Shown here in pieces: positions 1-9,967 of a stretch of 64,000 nt of DNA. The position numbers and the translations under genes were made by a program. Within the stretch, counting starts at the first letter, position 1, and every line of letters starts with the position of its first letter. Below the pieces are notes generated by a model. The model was not told the DNA's origin. It ran no database searches and saw only the letters and a program-made list of their open reading frames with translations. Source of the DNA: Hyphococcus luteus (GTDB lineage Bacteria; Pseudomonadota; Alphaproteobacteria; Caulobacterales; Parvularculaceae); NCBI RefSeq assembly GCF_002943565.1, contig NZ_PJCH01000011.1, forward strand, positions 62,001-126,000, given 5' to 3'.

Positions 1-319
1 CTCTTCAAAAATCCCGCGCATAGTCGCGTTAACCATGATCCCCGTCAATCAAAAGGTCCGATTAGTGAATCGCGCTGGTTTCAAAAACCTTCCAATTCAG
101 GCTGATTTTTTTCGCCGATATGAAAATTTTTACGGAGCTGTTAACATAGCTTTTCATCTTTAAACGGATGGCGGGCCAATAGAATGGCGAAACTCCGCCT
201 CGCCGCCGCAAGCTACATTTTTATCTTTTCGTTCGTCCTTAACCACGTTTCCTTACGGGCCTTTAACGGCGTTGGCCGCACTGTGCCATCCGCAAGAGTA
301 GTATTGCGGGGAGTTTCCT
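1..319. other. AT-rich leader upstream of the TadG-like gene
   Basis: No convincing gene is seen here; a short minus-strand ORF overlapping 253-462 looks like a shadow. The stretch is visibly richer in A and T than the genes around it and contains several TTAA tetramers, including TTAACCAT at 29-36, which resembles a CtrA half site. I could not find a clean TTAA-N7-TTAA pair, so no regulator is assigned. A good ribosome binding site, GGGGAG, lies at about 308-313 and supports the ATG at 320. The promoter of the pilus-type genes is expected here, by inference. Confidence 0.5.
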
Positions 320-2422
320 ATGCTGGTCAACAATGCCGGTATAGTCGGTAAAGGCAAAGCGAATGCGCGCCAACGCGCGTCGCGCGGCCTGAAACCGACC
401 ATCAAGAGCTTCGCAAGGAACAGGGACGGCAACATCGTCTTCCTGTTCGCGTTCATGACCACCGTGCTGTTTCTTTTCGCCGGCGGCGCTGTGGACTATT
501 CCCGATGGAACGCCGTGCGCGCCGACATGATCGAGTCGATGGACGCTGCATCGCTGGCGCTGGCGCAGCTCGCCGCCTCCGATCCGACCCTCACCGAATC
601 CGAACTCAAAGACTACGGCCGCAAGTTTTTCGAAGCGAACTTCAATTACGAAAACAATCTGGAGCCGGGCTGGAACATTGTTTTTGCGCTTGGCGACGCG
701 GCGGTCGTTTCAACCTGCATCACCGGCAAACTCGACACCTATCTTCTGGGCGTTGCTGGCATCAAAAGCCTCTCCATCGACAAATGCGTCGAAATCACCA
801 AAAAAGGGTCCGGCCGCGTCGAACTGGCGCTTGTCCTCGACGTCACGGGCTCCATGGACTGGTCGATTGACGGCGAAAAGAAAATCAAGAGCCTGAAAGA
901 CGCCGTCGACACCATGCTGGACGTCATGTACGGCACGGACGAGACCAGCCAGAACATCAAAATCGGCGTTGTGCCCTTCAACGCCAACGTCAATCCCGGC
1001 GGATCATCGGGCTGGTCCAGCAACTGGGCCGATACGACGGCGAGCGCTTATTATCACGGCAAACGCTTTTTCCATGTCGACAAAGACGGCAATGTCGACA
1101 TGAACACCAAGGTCAATCATTTCACGCTTTATGACTCGACCCCCGGCGCGACCTGGCAGGGCTGCGTCGAAGCGCGGCCGTATCCGCTCGACGAACTCGA
1201 TATCCCGCCGGGCGGCTCCGTCTCGTCGGCCGATATCAATGCCTATATGGATATCCCGACGGATTATGACGGAAGCACGAATCCTCAAGACGAGGAAATG
1301 TACGATGCCTTCAACGAGGCGCCGGCCTATTCCGTTGATACAAGCGTCTTGACCAATTCCGCCAACTTCAACTGGGTGCCGGTGTTTCTGCCGGATGAAG
1401 TCGATTGCAACAATGCGGAAGACTGCGAAACGGACAGCAGCTATTACAGCCAGAGCGGCACGACAAGCTACGGCACGCCCTGGAACGGTTATTATTTCGA
1501 CGATCCGGACAGTGACAACGCGCACTCTTCCGGACGCAACATCAACGAAACGTCGTATAACAACTACTACTTCGTGAACGACAACAACTACACGCATGCC
1601 GGCAATGCGCAGTTCGACAAATACGCCAAGATCGTCCACTATTTCCGCGATGTCCTGCAAGGCATTGTGACGGATGCTGATTTTGTCGACTTTCTCGACG
1701 ATATTTCGGTGACGACCTCGCCTTTGTCGAGCTCCAACTACGGCTATGGCAAGCAGGAATATCTGTTGCGGATGGCCTATGTCGGCTGGTGGGATCCCGT
1801 CACTTCGACCTATAAAGGCAAGTACGACACGCCGAATTCGAGCTATATCGGGGCGGAGATAGACTGCCCGCCGCCGATCCTGCCCCTCACTAATGTGCGC
1901 GCGGATATCGAAGACCATGTTCATGCTCTTTATCCGAACGGCAATACCGACATCGCCCACGGCGCGGCCTGGGGTTGGCGTATCCTTTCAAAGGAAGCGC
2001 CGTTCACTGAAGGCATCGGCCCCGGCGATCCGGATTATGAAAAGTGGCAAAAAGCCATCGTCATCATGACTGACGGCGAGCAAGTCGTCGGTGAAGACGA
2101 GAATACGCACTGGGGCTCTACGCAAGGTCAATACGGCTTCGCGATTGAAGAGCGCATGGGCGCGGGCAAAGACACCTGGTGGGAAATGCGCGACGAGCTT
2201 GACGCCAAGCTCCTGCGGGTCTGCCACCGGATGAAGGCCGAAGGCTACCTTATCTACACGATCATGTTCGGTCTCGACAGCACCACTGTTCGCAACCACT
2301 TCAAAGCCTGCGCGACGAAACCGACGGCGCCGTACTTCCATGACGCCGTCACCGGCAACGATCTTGAAGACGCGTTTGGCGACATCGCCGCAGACCTCGT
2401 CGATCTGCATATCAGCAAATAG
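320..2422 (+). CDS. TadG-like pilus assembly protein with von Willebrand factor A domain
   Basis: The 700-residue protein has a basic N-terminus, one membrane segment at about residues 39-58, and a vWA domain beginning with the metal-site motif DVTGSMD at about 174-180. A second acidic loop, MTDGEQ, lies near 583. Between these two halves of the vWA fold is a long insert rich in Tyr, Asn, Ser and Asp. TadG proteins are anchored in the inner membrane, face the periplasm and belong to the Flp/Tad pilus apparatus. Two TadE-like genes follow at once (10 nt gap), which fits a TadG-E-E operon. The main tad ATPase/secretin genes are not in the window, so a role in pilus assembly is inferred from family only. 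Confidence 0.8.
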   Translation: MLVNNAGIVGKGKANARQRASRGLKPTIKSFARNRDGNIVFLFAFMTTVLFLFAGGAVDYSRWNAVRADMIESMDAASLALAQLAASDPTLTESELKDYGRKFFEANFNYENNLEPGWNIVFALGDAAVVSTCITGKLDTYLLGVAGIKSLSIDKCVEITKKGSGRVELALVLDVTGSMDWSIDGEKKIKSLKDAVDTMLDVMYGTDETSQNIKIGVVPFNANVNPGGSSGWSSNWADTTASAYYHGKRFFHVDKDGNVDMNTKVNHFTLYDSTPGATWQGCVEARPYPLDELDIPPGGSVSSADINAYMDIPTDYDGSTNPQDEEMYDAFNEAPAYSVDTSVLTNSANFNWVPVFLPDEVDCNNAEDCETDSSYYSQSGTTSYGTPWNGYYFDDPDSDNAHSSGRNINETSYNNYYFVNDNNYTHAGNAQFDKYAKIVHYFRDVLQGIVTDADFVDFLDDISVTTSPLSSSNYGYGKQEYLLRMAYVGWWDPVTSTYKGKYDTPNSSYIGAEIDCPPPILPLTNVRADIEDHVHALYPNGNTDIAHGAAWGWRILSKEAPFTEGIGPGDPDYEKWQKAIVIMTDGEQVVGEDENTHWGSTQGQYGFAIEERMGAGKDTWWEMRDELDAKLLRVCHRMKAEGYLIYTIMFGLDSTTVRNHFKACATKPTAPYFHDAVTGNDLEDAFGDIAADLVDLHISK

Positions 2423-2431
2423 GCGCCGACC

Positions 2432-3022
2432 ATGGGTTTGTTCAAAAAAAACAACAAAAGACTGCGCCGGCGCCTCGGCATCGCATCGGACAGGCGCGGG
2501 TCAACGGCGGTCGAGTTCGCCATTATCGCGCCTATATTCCTGATGATGATGTTCTCGACTTTTGAAGTCGGCTGGTTTTACTTCGCCAACTCCGCCGTCG
2601 ACGCATCCGTCAGCGATGCGGCGCGCCAGATCAAAACCGGTCAGGTCCAGCGCTGGGGCGGCGACGATGATGACAAACTTCAAGTCCTTTATGACAGCAT
2701 CTGCGATGTCGTGAAGTCATTCGGCGGTTGTGAGAACCGGCTTACTCTCGAAGTCAACACGTATGCGTCTTTCACCGCCCTCGCCGCCGATAACACGCCC
2801 CCGACCTGCGCTGACGCGCCGCCTGACGATCTCGCCGCAATCCCCTTTAACCCGGGCGGCGAACTCGAGATCGTGCGCGTGCGCGTTTGCTATATCTACA
2901 ACACCATAAACCCGGCGATCGGCATTAATATGTCGGAGCCCGGCACCAATCATCGCCGTCTGATCTCGACGGTGATCTTCCGCAACGAGCCTTATGAGCT
3001 CAACAACAAAGATGAGACATGA
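2432..3022 (+). CDS. TadE-like pseudopilin/pilus assembly protein
   Basis: The 196-residue protein has a short basic N-terminus followed by the hallmark TadE-type segment, with VEFAIIAP leading a hydrophobic helix at about residues 27-48 and a conserved Glu at its start. The rest is a small periplasmic domain containing several Cys. TadE proteins are prepilin-like minor components of the Tad pilus system, processed by a prepilin peptidase. The gene lies between a TadG-like gene and a second TadE-like gene and its stop overlaps the next ORF region. Family assignment rests on the N-terminal helix; the exact substrate or pilus is unknown. Confidence 0.78.
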   Translation: MGLFKKNNKRLRRRLGIASDRRGSTAVEFAIIAPIFLMMMFSTFEVGWFYFANSAVDASVSDAARQIKTGQVQRWGGDDDDKLQVLYDSICDVVKSFGGCENRLTLEVNTYASFTALAADNTPPTCADAPPDDLAAIPFNPGGELEIVRVRVCYIYNTINPAIGINMSEPGTNHRRLISTVIFRNEPYELNNKDET

Positions 3023-3033
3023 GGGGACGGACG

Positions 3034-3606
3034 ATGAAACGCCTCACACCTCTTCTCACGCGCTGGCGCGACTGCTCTAACGGAATCGCCGCCGTTGAAT
3101 TCGCCATGTTGCTGCCGGTGATGGTCGTCATCTTTTTCGGCCTTCTCGAAACGTCCAACGCCATGACCGTCAACCGGAAAGTGGCGATATCCGCGAACAC
3201 GCTCGCCGATCTCACGGCGCAATCCGAGTTCCTTTATGAAGACGATATCGACGATCTTTTCGAAGGCGTGATGACGATTGTCGAACCGAACGACCCGACG
3301 GGCATGCAGCTGCGTCTCATCAGCGTCATTCTCGACAGCAATGGCGACCCGGTGGTTCACTGGAGCCGTGACTCTGACGACAACACGCCCTACGCGGCAG
3401 GCGATGACTACACCTCCCTCGATGACGACACGGTGCTCAGCGAACATGGCTCGCTCATCGTCGTGGAGATGGTCTACGTCTACACGCCTGGCCTTACGAG
3501 CCACTTCATCAAATCGCCCATCACCTTCTCCCGGCAAACAATACGCTGGCCGCGCCTCACCAACCGGGTGCAGCTCTGCGACGCCGCCGACAATTGCACG
3601 ACCTGA
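3034..3606 (+). CDS. second TadE/TadG-like pilus assembly protein
   Basis: This 190-residue protein again shows the TadE N-terminal pattern: a basic start, then AAVEFAMLLPVMVVIFFG as one membrane helix at about residues 19-38, and a periplasmic domain. An earlier in-frame ATG at 3019 overlaps the previous stop (ATGA). I prefer the ATG at 3034 because GAGGGGACGG lies just upstream as a ribosome binding site. It is the last gene of the three-gene unit and converges on ettA with only 27 nt between stops. Its function as a minor pseudopilin is inferred from the helix and from the neighbours. Confidence 0.75.
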   Translation: MKRLTPLLTRWRDCSNGIAAVEFAMLLPVMVVIFFGLLETSNAMTVNRKVAISANTLADLTAQSEFLYEDDIDDLFEGVMTIVEPNDPTGMQLRLISVILDSNGDPVVHWSRDSDDNTPYAAGDDYTSLDDDTVLSEHGSLIVVEMVYVYTPGLTSHFIKSPITFSRQTIRWPRLTNRVQLCDAADNCTT

Positions 3607-3633
3607 CGCGGACGTCGGGCGTTGGCGCGCTAG

Positions 3634-5301
<1,668 letters not shown>

Positions 5302-5492
5302 ATGGCCGTTTGGGCTCCTTGGGGGCCGTTTTGCGTTGCGTGAGGGGAACAGCGCTGCGTCTTATCCCTGAAATCAGGGCATTTCAACGCAAAGCGTCGT
5401 TTCCGAACCGGGGCGCATCGCCTATATGGTGTTGGCAAAGCGGGCAAGCGCCTGAGAAGGGTCGGGGCGGCCCGGAAAAGCGGGGAAGCGTT

Positions 5493-6032
5493 ATGGGTTA
5501 TGTCGACAAGACGCTGGCGGGGGGTGAGGAAATCATCCACCGGGCCAATTTCAACTGGACCTACAGCTTCTTTCCCGTGATGTGGTTTGCGCTGAGCGCG
5601 GCTGCTGTCGTCTTTCTCGCCTTGCTCCAGTTCGCGGCGGAAATACCCTATTCAGCGCTGAGAGTCGGTTGGTGGTCCGCGGGGATCGGTTTTGTTTGCG
5701 GCACGATTATCCTGATCAATCATCTGATCATCCTGATCACCACGGAAATCGTCGTCACCACCTACCGCTTCGTTTTCAAAAAGGGCCTGATCTCACGCAA
5801 CACGCAGGAAGTCAGCCTCAACAAGATCGAGGAAATCACCCTGCACCAGTCGATCTGGGGCCGGATCCTGAGCTATGGCAAGCTTGTCCTGCGGGGCACC
5901 GGCGTTGGCGTCATCGAGCTTCCCGATCTCGACAACCCGATCAACTTGCGCAAGATCATCGAGAACGCGAAGTCGGCCCTGCGGGAAGATTCGCGCGACC
6001 GCAAGCGCATCAACTCGGATGACGACGATTAA
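5493..6032 (+). CDS. PH domain (bPH2/DUF304) membrane protein
   Basis: The predicted protein has 179 residues. Two membrane helices at about residues 27-48 and 58-80 are followed by a bacterial PH-like domain with the typical pattern TTYRFVFKKGLISRNTQEVSL and a Glu-rich helix. The C-terminus is very acidic (DDDD). I chose the ATG at 5493 because GGGGAAGCG precedes it; an upstream in-frame extension from 5310 covers the ettA leader and lacks the family pattern. Proteins of this type are membrane-bound and of unclear function. It is divergent from ettA. Confidence 0.75.
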   Translation: MGYVDKTLAGGEEIIHRANFNWTYSFFPVMWFALSAAAVVFLALLQFAAEIPYSALRVGWWSAGIGFVCGTIILINHLIILITTEIVVTTYRFVFKKGLISRNTQEVSLNKIEEITLHQSIWGRILSYGKLVLRGTGVGVIELPDLDNPINLRKIIENAKSALREDSRDRKRINSDDDD

Positions 6033-6037
6033 CCGCG

Positions 6038-7339
6038 CTACTTGCGCAACGCGCTATAGGCGACGGCTTTGACGATGTCTTCGGCGCGTGAGGGCGGCAT
6101 GTGCGGCCCCGGCTGGGTCTGCGCCATCAGAACGGCGCCGACATTGTCTTCCACATTGACGAAGAAATGCGTGTCCCAATAACCGCCCCAGCCCCATTCG
6201 CCCTTGGCCGCATAAGAGCCCATATAGCCGGGCTTTAACATCACATAGCCGCCAAGACCGAAGGTCATGCCCTCACCCCAGGGCGCAGGCCGCGCCTCAA
6301 GCTTCGTGTGGTCCTGCATCATCAGCCGCACGGTCGCCGGCGCCAGGATGCGCGCGCCGTCAAGCGCGCCGCCGTTCAAGAGCATGCGCATGAAGCGGGA
6401 ATAATCGTCAATATTCGAGACGAGCCCCGCCCCGCCGGAGGCGACGCCAAAAGCCTGATCATTGACCGGAGAACTGAGGCCGGCCGCATCGCTGCGGTAC
6501 ATTTCGCCGGCTTCATTAAATTCCGCGACGACGGCGACGCCCTCGAAGTCGCTTTCGTCGATGAAGAACTCGGTGGCGTTCATGCCGAGCGGATCGAAAA
6601 TGTTTTCTTTCAAATACGCTTCGAGCCCCATGCCGCTCGCGGCTTCGATGACGCGGCCGAGAATGTCGACGGAAAAGCTGTAGCTCCAGACCGTTCCCGG
6701 ATCGTTATAGAGCGGCAGCGCGGCGATCCTGTCGATGCGCTCTTCAAGAGTTCCCTCGGTGACGAGAAGATTGGCGTCGAGATAAGCCTTGTCGAGATCG
6801 GATGTGTTGGCGAAGACATAGCCGACGCCCGCCTGATGGGTCAGGAGGTCGTGAATGGTGATTTCTCGCGAGGCAGGCCTTGTGTCGAATTCCCCGTCCT
6901 CATTGCGGTTCTGGTCCGTGACAACCTGCGGATCGGCATAGGCGGGAATGAACCGCGACACCGGATCGTTCAAGCGGATGACGCCCCGGTCCACGAGCTG
7001 CATGACCGCAACGGAGACGATCGGCTTGGTCATGGAGGCGATGCGAAACCGCGTGTCCGTGGTCATAGGAACATCATCGACAGGGCCGGCCTTGCCGAAC
7101 GCCTTTTTGTAGACGACGCCGTCGCGCGTCATCACCGCCGCAACGAAACCGGCGCGCAGGCCCTCATCGACTTCCGACTGGAGAACCGCGTCGATATGGT
7201 CGAGATGGCTGACGGAAATCGTTTCGCCGGGTTCGGCGGGATACGGCGCGGCGCCGGCGGTTTCCTGCGAACAGCCGCCAAGCGCCAGAACGCCGGTCAG
7301 CGCCAGCGCGCCGAGCAGGCCGGTCATTTGTCTTTTCAT
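6038..7339 (-). CDS. serine hydrolase of the beta-lactamase/family VIII esterase type, lipoprotein
   Basis: The 433-residue protein starts with a lipoprotein signal peptide (LALGGC, lipid-modified Cys at about 23). The nucleophile motif SMTK is at about 102-105, as in class C beta-lactamases and family VIII esterases. A Tyr motif, WSYSFSVDILGRVIE, matches the esterase branch better than the lactamase YxN. The C-terminal WGGYWDTHFF pattern is common in this family. The usual substrate is an ester or peptide; it cannot be told from sequence. It is transcribed after msrC with a 21 nt gap, and GGAGAGG precedes the ATG. Confidence 0.82.
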   Translation of the reverse strand: MKRQMTGLLGALALTGVLALGGCSQETAGAAPYPAEPGETISVSHLDHIDAVLQSEVDEGLRAGFVAAVMTRDGVVYKKAFGKAGPVDDVPMTTDTRFRIASMTKPIVSVAVMQLVDRGVIRLNDPVSRFIPAYADPQVVTDQNRNEDGEFDTRPASREITIHDLLTHQAGVGYVFANTSDLDKAYLDANLLVTEGTLEERIDRIAALPLYNDPGTVWSYSFSVDILGRVIEAASGMGLEAYLKENIFDPLGMNATEFFIDESDFEGVAVVAEFNEAGEMYRSDAAGLSSPVNDQAFGVASGGAGLVSNIDDYSRFMRMLLNGGALDGARILAPATVRLMMQDHTKLEARPAPWGEGMTFGLGGYVMLKPGYMGSYAAKGEWGWGGYWDTHFFVNVEDNVGAVLMAQTQPGPHMPPSRAEDIVKAVAYSALRK

Positions 7340-7360
7340 AGTCCTCTCCCAATGCTTCTT

Positions 7361-7831
7361 TTATGCGAAGCTTGCTTTGAGTATGCCCTCGATTCCCGCG
7401 CGGTCAATTTCGTCGAACATGGCCTTTTCATCGCTGTCCACATCAAAGACGGCGATCAACGCCCCGCCCCCATCGAAAACCGGGACGACGATTTCGGATT
7501 CGGAGCGCGCGTCGCAGGCGATATGATCTGGAAAAGCGTGAACGTCTTCAACGAGCTGCGTCTCACGAGTCGCCGCCGCCGCGCCGCACACGCCCTTGCC
7601 GAACGGAATCCTGAGGCAGCCCATGGTTCCCTGATAGGGGCCTATGACAAGCTCGTCCGGCTTTTCCGGATCGACGAGGTAAAAGCCGGTCCAGAAATAA
7701 TGGTCGAAGGCGTGGTGGAGGATGTTGGAAACCGTGGCCATGCGCGCGATGAGATTAGACTCGCCCTCAAGGACGGCAGCGATTTCCTTCGCGGCTTCGG
7801 CGTAGCGGTCTTGCTTAGTTTGCTGGCTCAT
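7361..7831 (-). CDS. msrC: free methionine-(R)-sulfoxide reductase, GAF domain
   Basis: A single GAF domain fills this 156-residue protein. Three Cys at 72, 82 and 106 sit in GCLRI, GVCG and HIACD; their spacing (10 and 24) matches the three redox Cys of characterised fRMsr enzymes. The enzyme reduces free L-methionine-(R)-sulfoxide in the cytoplasm with thioredoxin as electron donor. It follows the EamA transporter gene by 3 nt and probably shares its transcript. Motif and length agree, so the call is firm. Confidence 0.9.
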   Translation of the reverse strand: MSQQTKQDRYAEAAKEIAAVLEGESNLIARMATVSNILHHAFDHYFWTGFYLVDPEKPDELVIGPYQGTMGCLRIPFGKGVCGAAAATRETQLVEDVHAFPDHIACDARSESEIVVPVFDGGGALIAVFDVDSDEKAMFDEIDRAGIEGILKASFA

Positions 7832-7834
7832 GCC

Positions 7835-8776
7835 TCAAACCTCCGGTGAAGCGATGAGAATGGCAAGCCCGATGAGGGTCACAAGCGCGCCAGCCATGAC
7901 CTGCAGGCTGACCCAACCGGAGCCCGCGAACCCCTCCATAATGATCACATAGCTCGGCGTCAGAAGCATATAGGCGTTGGCCTTCGCCGCCGGGATGCGC
8001 AGGAGCGCAAACTGCAATAGGAAATAGCAGCCCGCCGTCGCGATCGTGCCAAGATAAGCGATGCACAGCCAGACGATCCAGGGCAGATGCATCCAGTCGG
8101 TCGACAACAGCGCCGGTCCGCCAAAAACGAGAAGACAGGCGCCGGCGCCCATCGACGACCAGAAGGCGAAAACCAGCGTCGGCTCGCCGCGATTGAGCTT
8201 CCTGACCAGCGGATTGTGAAGCGCATGGGCGATGACGCCGAGAAAGAAGATGAGCTCGCCCTTGCCGATAGCGAAAGTGAGGATCGCATTGATGTCGCCG
8301 CGGAAGATCACCCAGACCGCGCCAAGCGCCGCCAGGGAAAGACTTCCCATCACGGTGACGCCCGCCTTCTGGCGCAAAAGAAGAAAACCGAAAATCGCCG
8401 TCATGAGCGGCATCAGAGTGATGACGGCACCCGTAGAGACCGAACTGGCGGTCTGCAACGCGACGAACATCATGATGAAATAAATCGCCATTAGCCCGCC
8501 CAGTATGGGAAACCGCCATATGGCTTTCGGTCTGAAAAGCGGTTCGCGCGCGGCGGGGGGCGTGAAGAAGAACGCAAACCCGCCCATCACCGGAATAGCG
8601 ATCATATAGCGCACGGCGGTGAGCGCCGATGGATCGATATGCGGCGCCGCGCGTTTGCCCAGAAAGAAAGAAATCGAGATCAGGAAAGCGAACAGGGTCA
8701 TGGCGACATGTCCCTGAACCCGCGGGCCGATGACGAAACGGCCGAGTGAGAGATGCCCTTCCGAGTGTGCGCTCAT
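7835..8776 (-). CDS. EamA/DMT superfamily drug-metabolite transporter
   Basis: The 313-residue protein is almost entirely hydrophobic, with about ten predicted helices arranged as two EamA repeats of five, the usual DMT layout. The motif around SALTAVRYMIAIPVM in the first repeat is typical. Substrates of this family range from amino acids to drugs and cannot be predicted here. The start overlaps the FAH gene stop by ATGA, so the two are translationally coupled, and msrC follows after 3 nt. The three form one minus-strand unit. Confidence 0.85.
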   Translation of the reverse strand: MSAHSEGHLSLGRFVIGPRVQGHVAMTLFAFLISISFFLGKRAAPHIDPSALTAVRYMIAIPVMGGFAFFFTPPAAREPLFRPKAIWRFPILGGLMAIYFIMMFVALQTASSVSTGAVITLMPLMTAIFGFLLLRQKAGVTVMGSLSLAALGAVWVIFRGDINAILTFAIGKGELIFFLGVIAHALHNPLVRKLNRGEPTLVFAFWSSMGAGACLLVFGGPALLSTDWMHLPWIVWLCIAYLGTIATAGCYFLLQFALLRIPAAKANAYMLLTPSYVIIMEGFAGSGWVSLQVMAGALVTLIGLAILIASPEV

Positions 8777-9456
8777 GCAGCGATCCCAAACTCAAGGGAC
8801 AAGGGGCCGACTGTGATTTTCACAGCGTCGCCGTGCTTTAAGGCGCCGACGCCTTCAGGCGTGCCTGTAAAGATGAGATCGCCTGCTTTCAGTTCGAATT
8901 GCCGCGACAGGGTCATGATGATGTCTTCAACGGACCAGATCATGTCTTGGAGCGCCGCGTCCTGGCGCGTCTCGCCATTGACGCGGGTTTGCAGCCGGGC
9001 GCCGGCAAGATCGCCTGCCTTTTCGGCCGGCAGGATCTCGCCAAGCGGCGCGGAGGCGTCGAAAGCTTTCGCCGTGTCCCAGGGCGCGCCAACGTCTTTC
9101 GCCCGCGCCTGATGATCGCGGCGCGTCAGATCGCAGCCGGCGGCGTAGCCATAGATCGCTGCACGCGCAGCTTCCGGGTCGAGGTCCTTGCCGCCCGACT
9201 TCAGGGCGACCACAAGCTCGCCTTCATAATGCAGGTTGTCCGTCGCCTGCGCGTAAGGGATTTCTGCGCCATCCGGAACAACCGCATCGGCGGGCTTGGT
9301 GAAGAACACCGGCGGGCTCGCCTTCGGATCGTCGCCCATTTCGCGCACATGCTCGGCGTAATTGCGGCCGATGCAGAAAATGCGGCGCACGGGAAACAGC
9401 CCTCCTCCACTGACAGACGCGGCGGTTTGTTTCGGCGGATCAATCACATAGCTCAT
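8773..9456 (-). CDS. fumarylacetoacetate hydrolase family protein
   Basis: The 227-residue protein is the compact FAH type. It has the N-terminal IFCIGRNYAEH motif, a metal-binding Glu pair in LHYEGELVVAL, the YGYAAGCDLTRRD segment and the C-terminal LIFTGTPEGVGAL motif. Members cleave C-C bonds of acylpyruvates or fumarylpyruvate or decarboxylate oxaloacetate using Mg or Mn. The precise substrate is open; YcgM-like acylpyruvate hydrolase is the nearest size match I know. It is the first gene of the unit continuing into the EamA transporter and msrC. Confidence 0.85.
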   Translation of the reverse strand: MSYVIDPPKQTAASVSGGGLFPVRRIFCIGRNYAEHVREMGDDPKASPPVFFTKPADAVVPDGAEIPYAQATDNLHYEGELVVALKSGGKDLDPEAARAAIYGYAAGCDLTRRDHQARAKDVGAPWDTAKAFDASAPLGEILPAEKAGDLAGARLQTRVNGETRQDAALQDMIWSVEDIIMTLSRQFELKAGDLIFTGTPEGVGALKHGDAVKITVGPLSLEFGIAA

Positions 9457-9474
9457 AAATTCAAGATAACGGCT

Positions 9475-9912
9475 TCAATAGCGCATGGCCATGCCGACAG
9501 CGATCAGGGTTACGCCTGCGACGGAACCGGCCAGGGGGATGATGAACCAGAAGGCCCGCGCCATCAGGACGTAGGATGCGCCAAAGACGACGATCGCGAG
9601 GCGAACGTAAATGTCCGCCAGGACGTCCGGCCGAACGAGCGCGCAATAGGCGACCGCGAGGCCATAAAACATGACCCCCACGCTATGGCTGAAATGAAAG
9701 CCGAGATAGGACAGCCAGAAATTTTTCACGTCCTTTCGCAAAGCGATGCGCGTCGCCTTCAGCTCCTCCAGCAATTCGCGTTTTGCAGGGACGAAACGCT
9801 TCGGCTCCTTCAAGTCGGCGACGGTCATACGGAAATGCAAGGCGCCGAGAATGAAAAACAGGAGCGCGCCCGTCGCGGTGATCCATTGCGCCATCATAAA
9901 AAACCTATTCAT
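9475..9912 (-). CDS. small four-helix membrane protein of unknown function
   Basis: This 145-residue protein has four predicted membrane helices, one near the N-terminus and three in the C-terminal half, with a charged cytoplasmic-type stretch at about residues 28-63 (LKEPKRFVPAKRELLEEL). The pattern ALLFFILGALHFRMT and FHFSHSVGVMFYG resembles small conserved membrane proteins sometimes labelled LIC_13387-like, but that recall is uncertain. It lies 18 nt upstream of the FAH gene and 55 nt downstream of the MscS gene on the same strand. No function is proposed. Confidence 0.65.
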   Translation of the reverse strand: MNRFFMMAQWITATGALLFFILGALHFRMTVADLKEPKRFVPAKRELLEELKATRIALRKDVKNFWLSYLGFHFSHSVGVMFYGLAVAYCALVRPDVLADIYVRLAIVVFGASYVLMARAFWFIIPLAGSVAGVTLIAVGMAMRY

Positions 9913-9967
9913 TTTGGAGAAAAGTAAAGAGCCTTGCTTTGCACGAAAATGTTCTTATGCAGATCGT

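Noticed and set aside
29-36. CtrA binding site TTAACCAT before the TadG-like gene
   Set aside because: Only a half site is present and no TTAA-N7-TTAA pair was found; distance to the gene is large.
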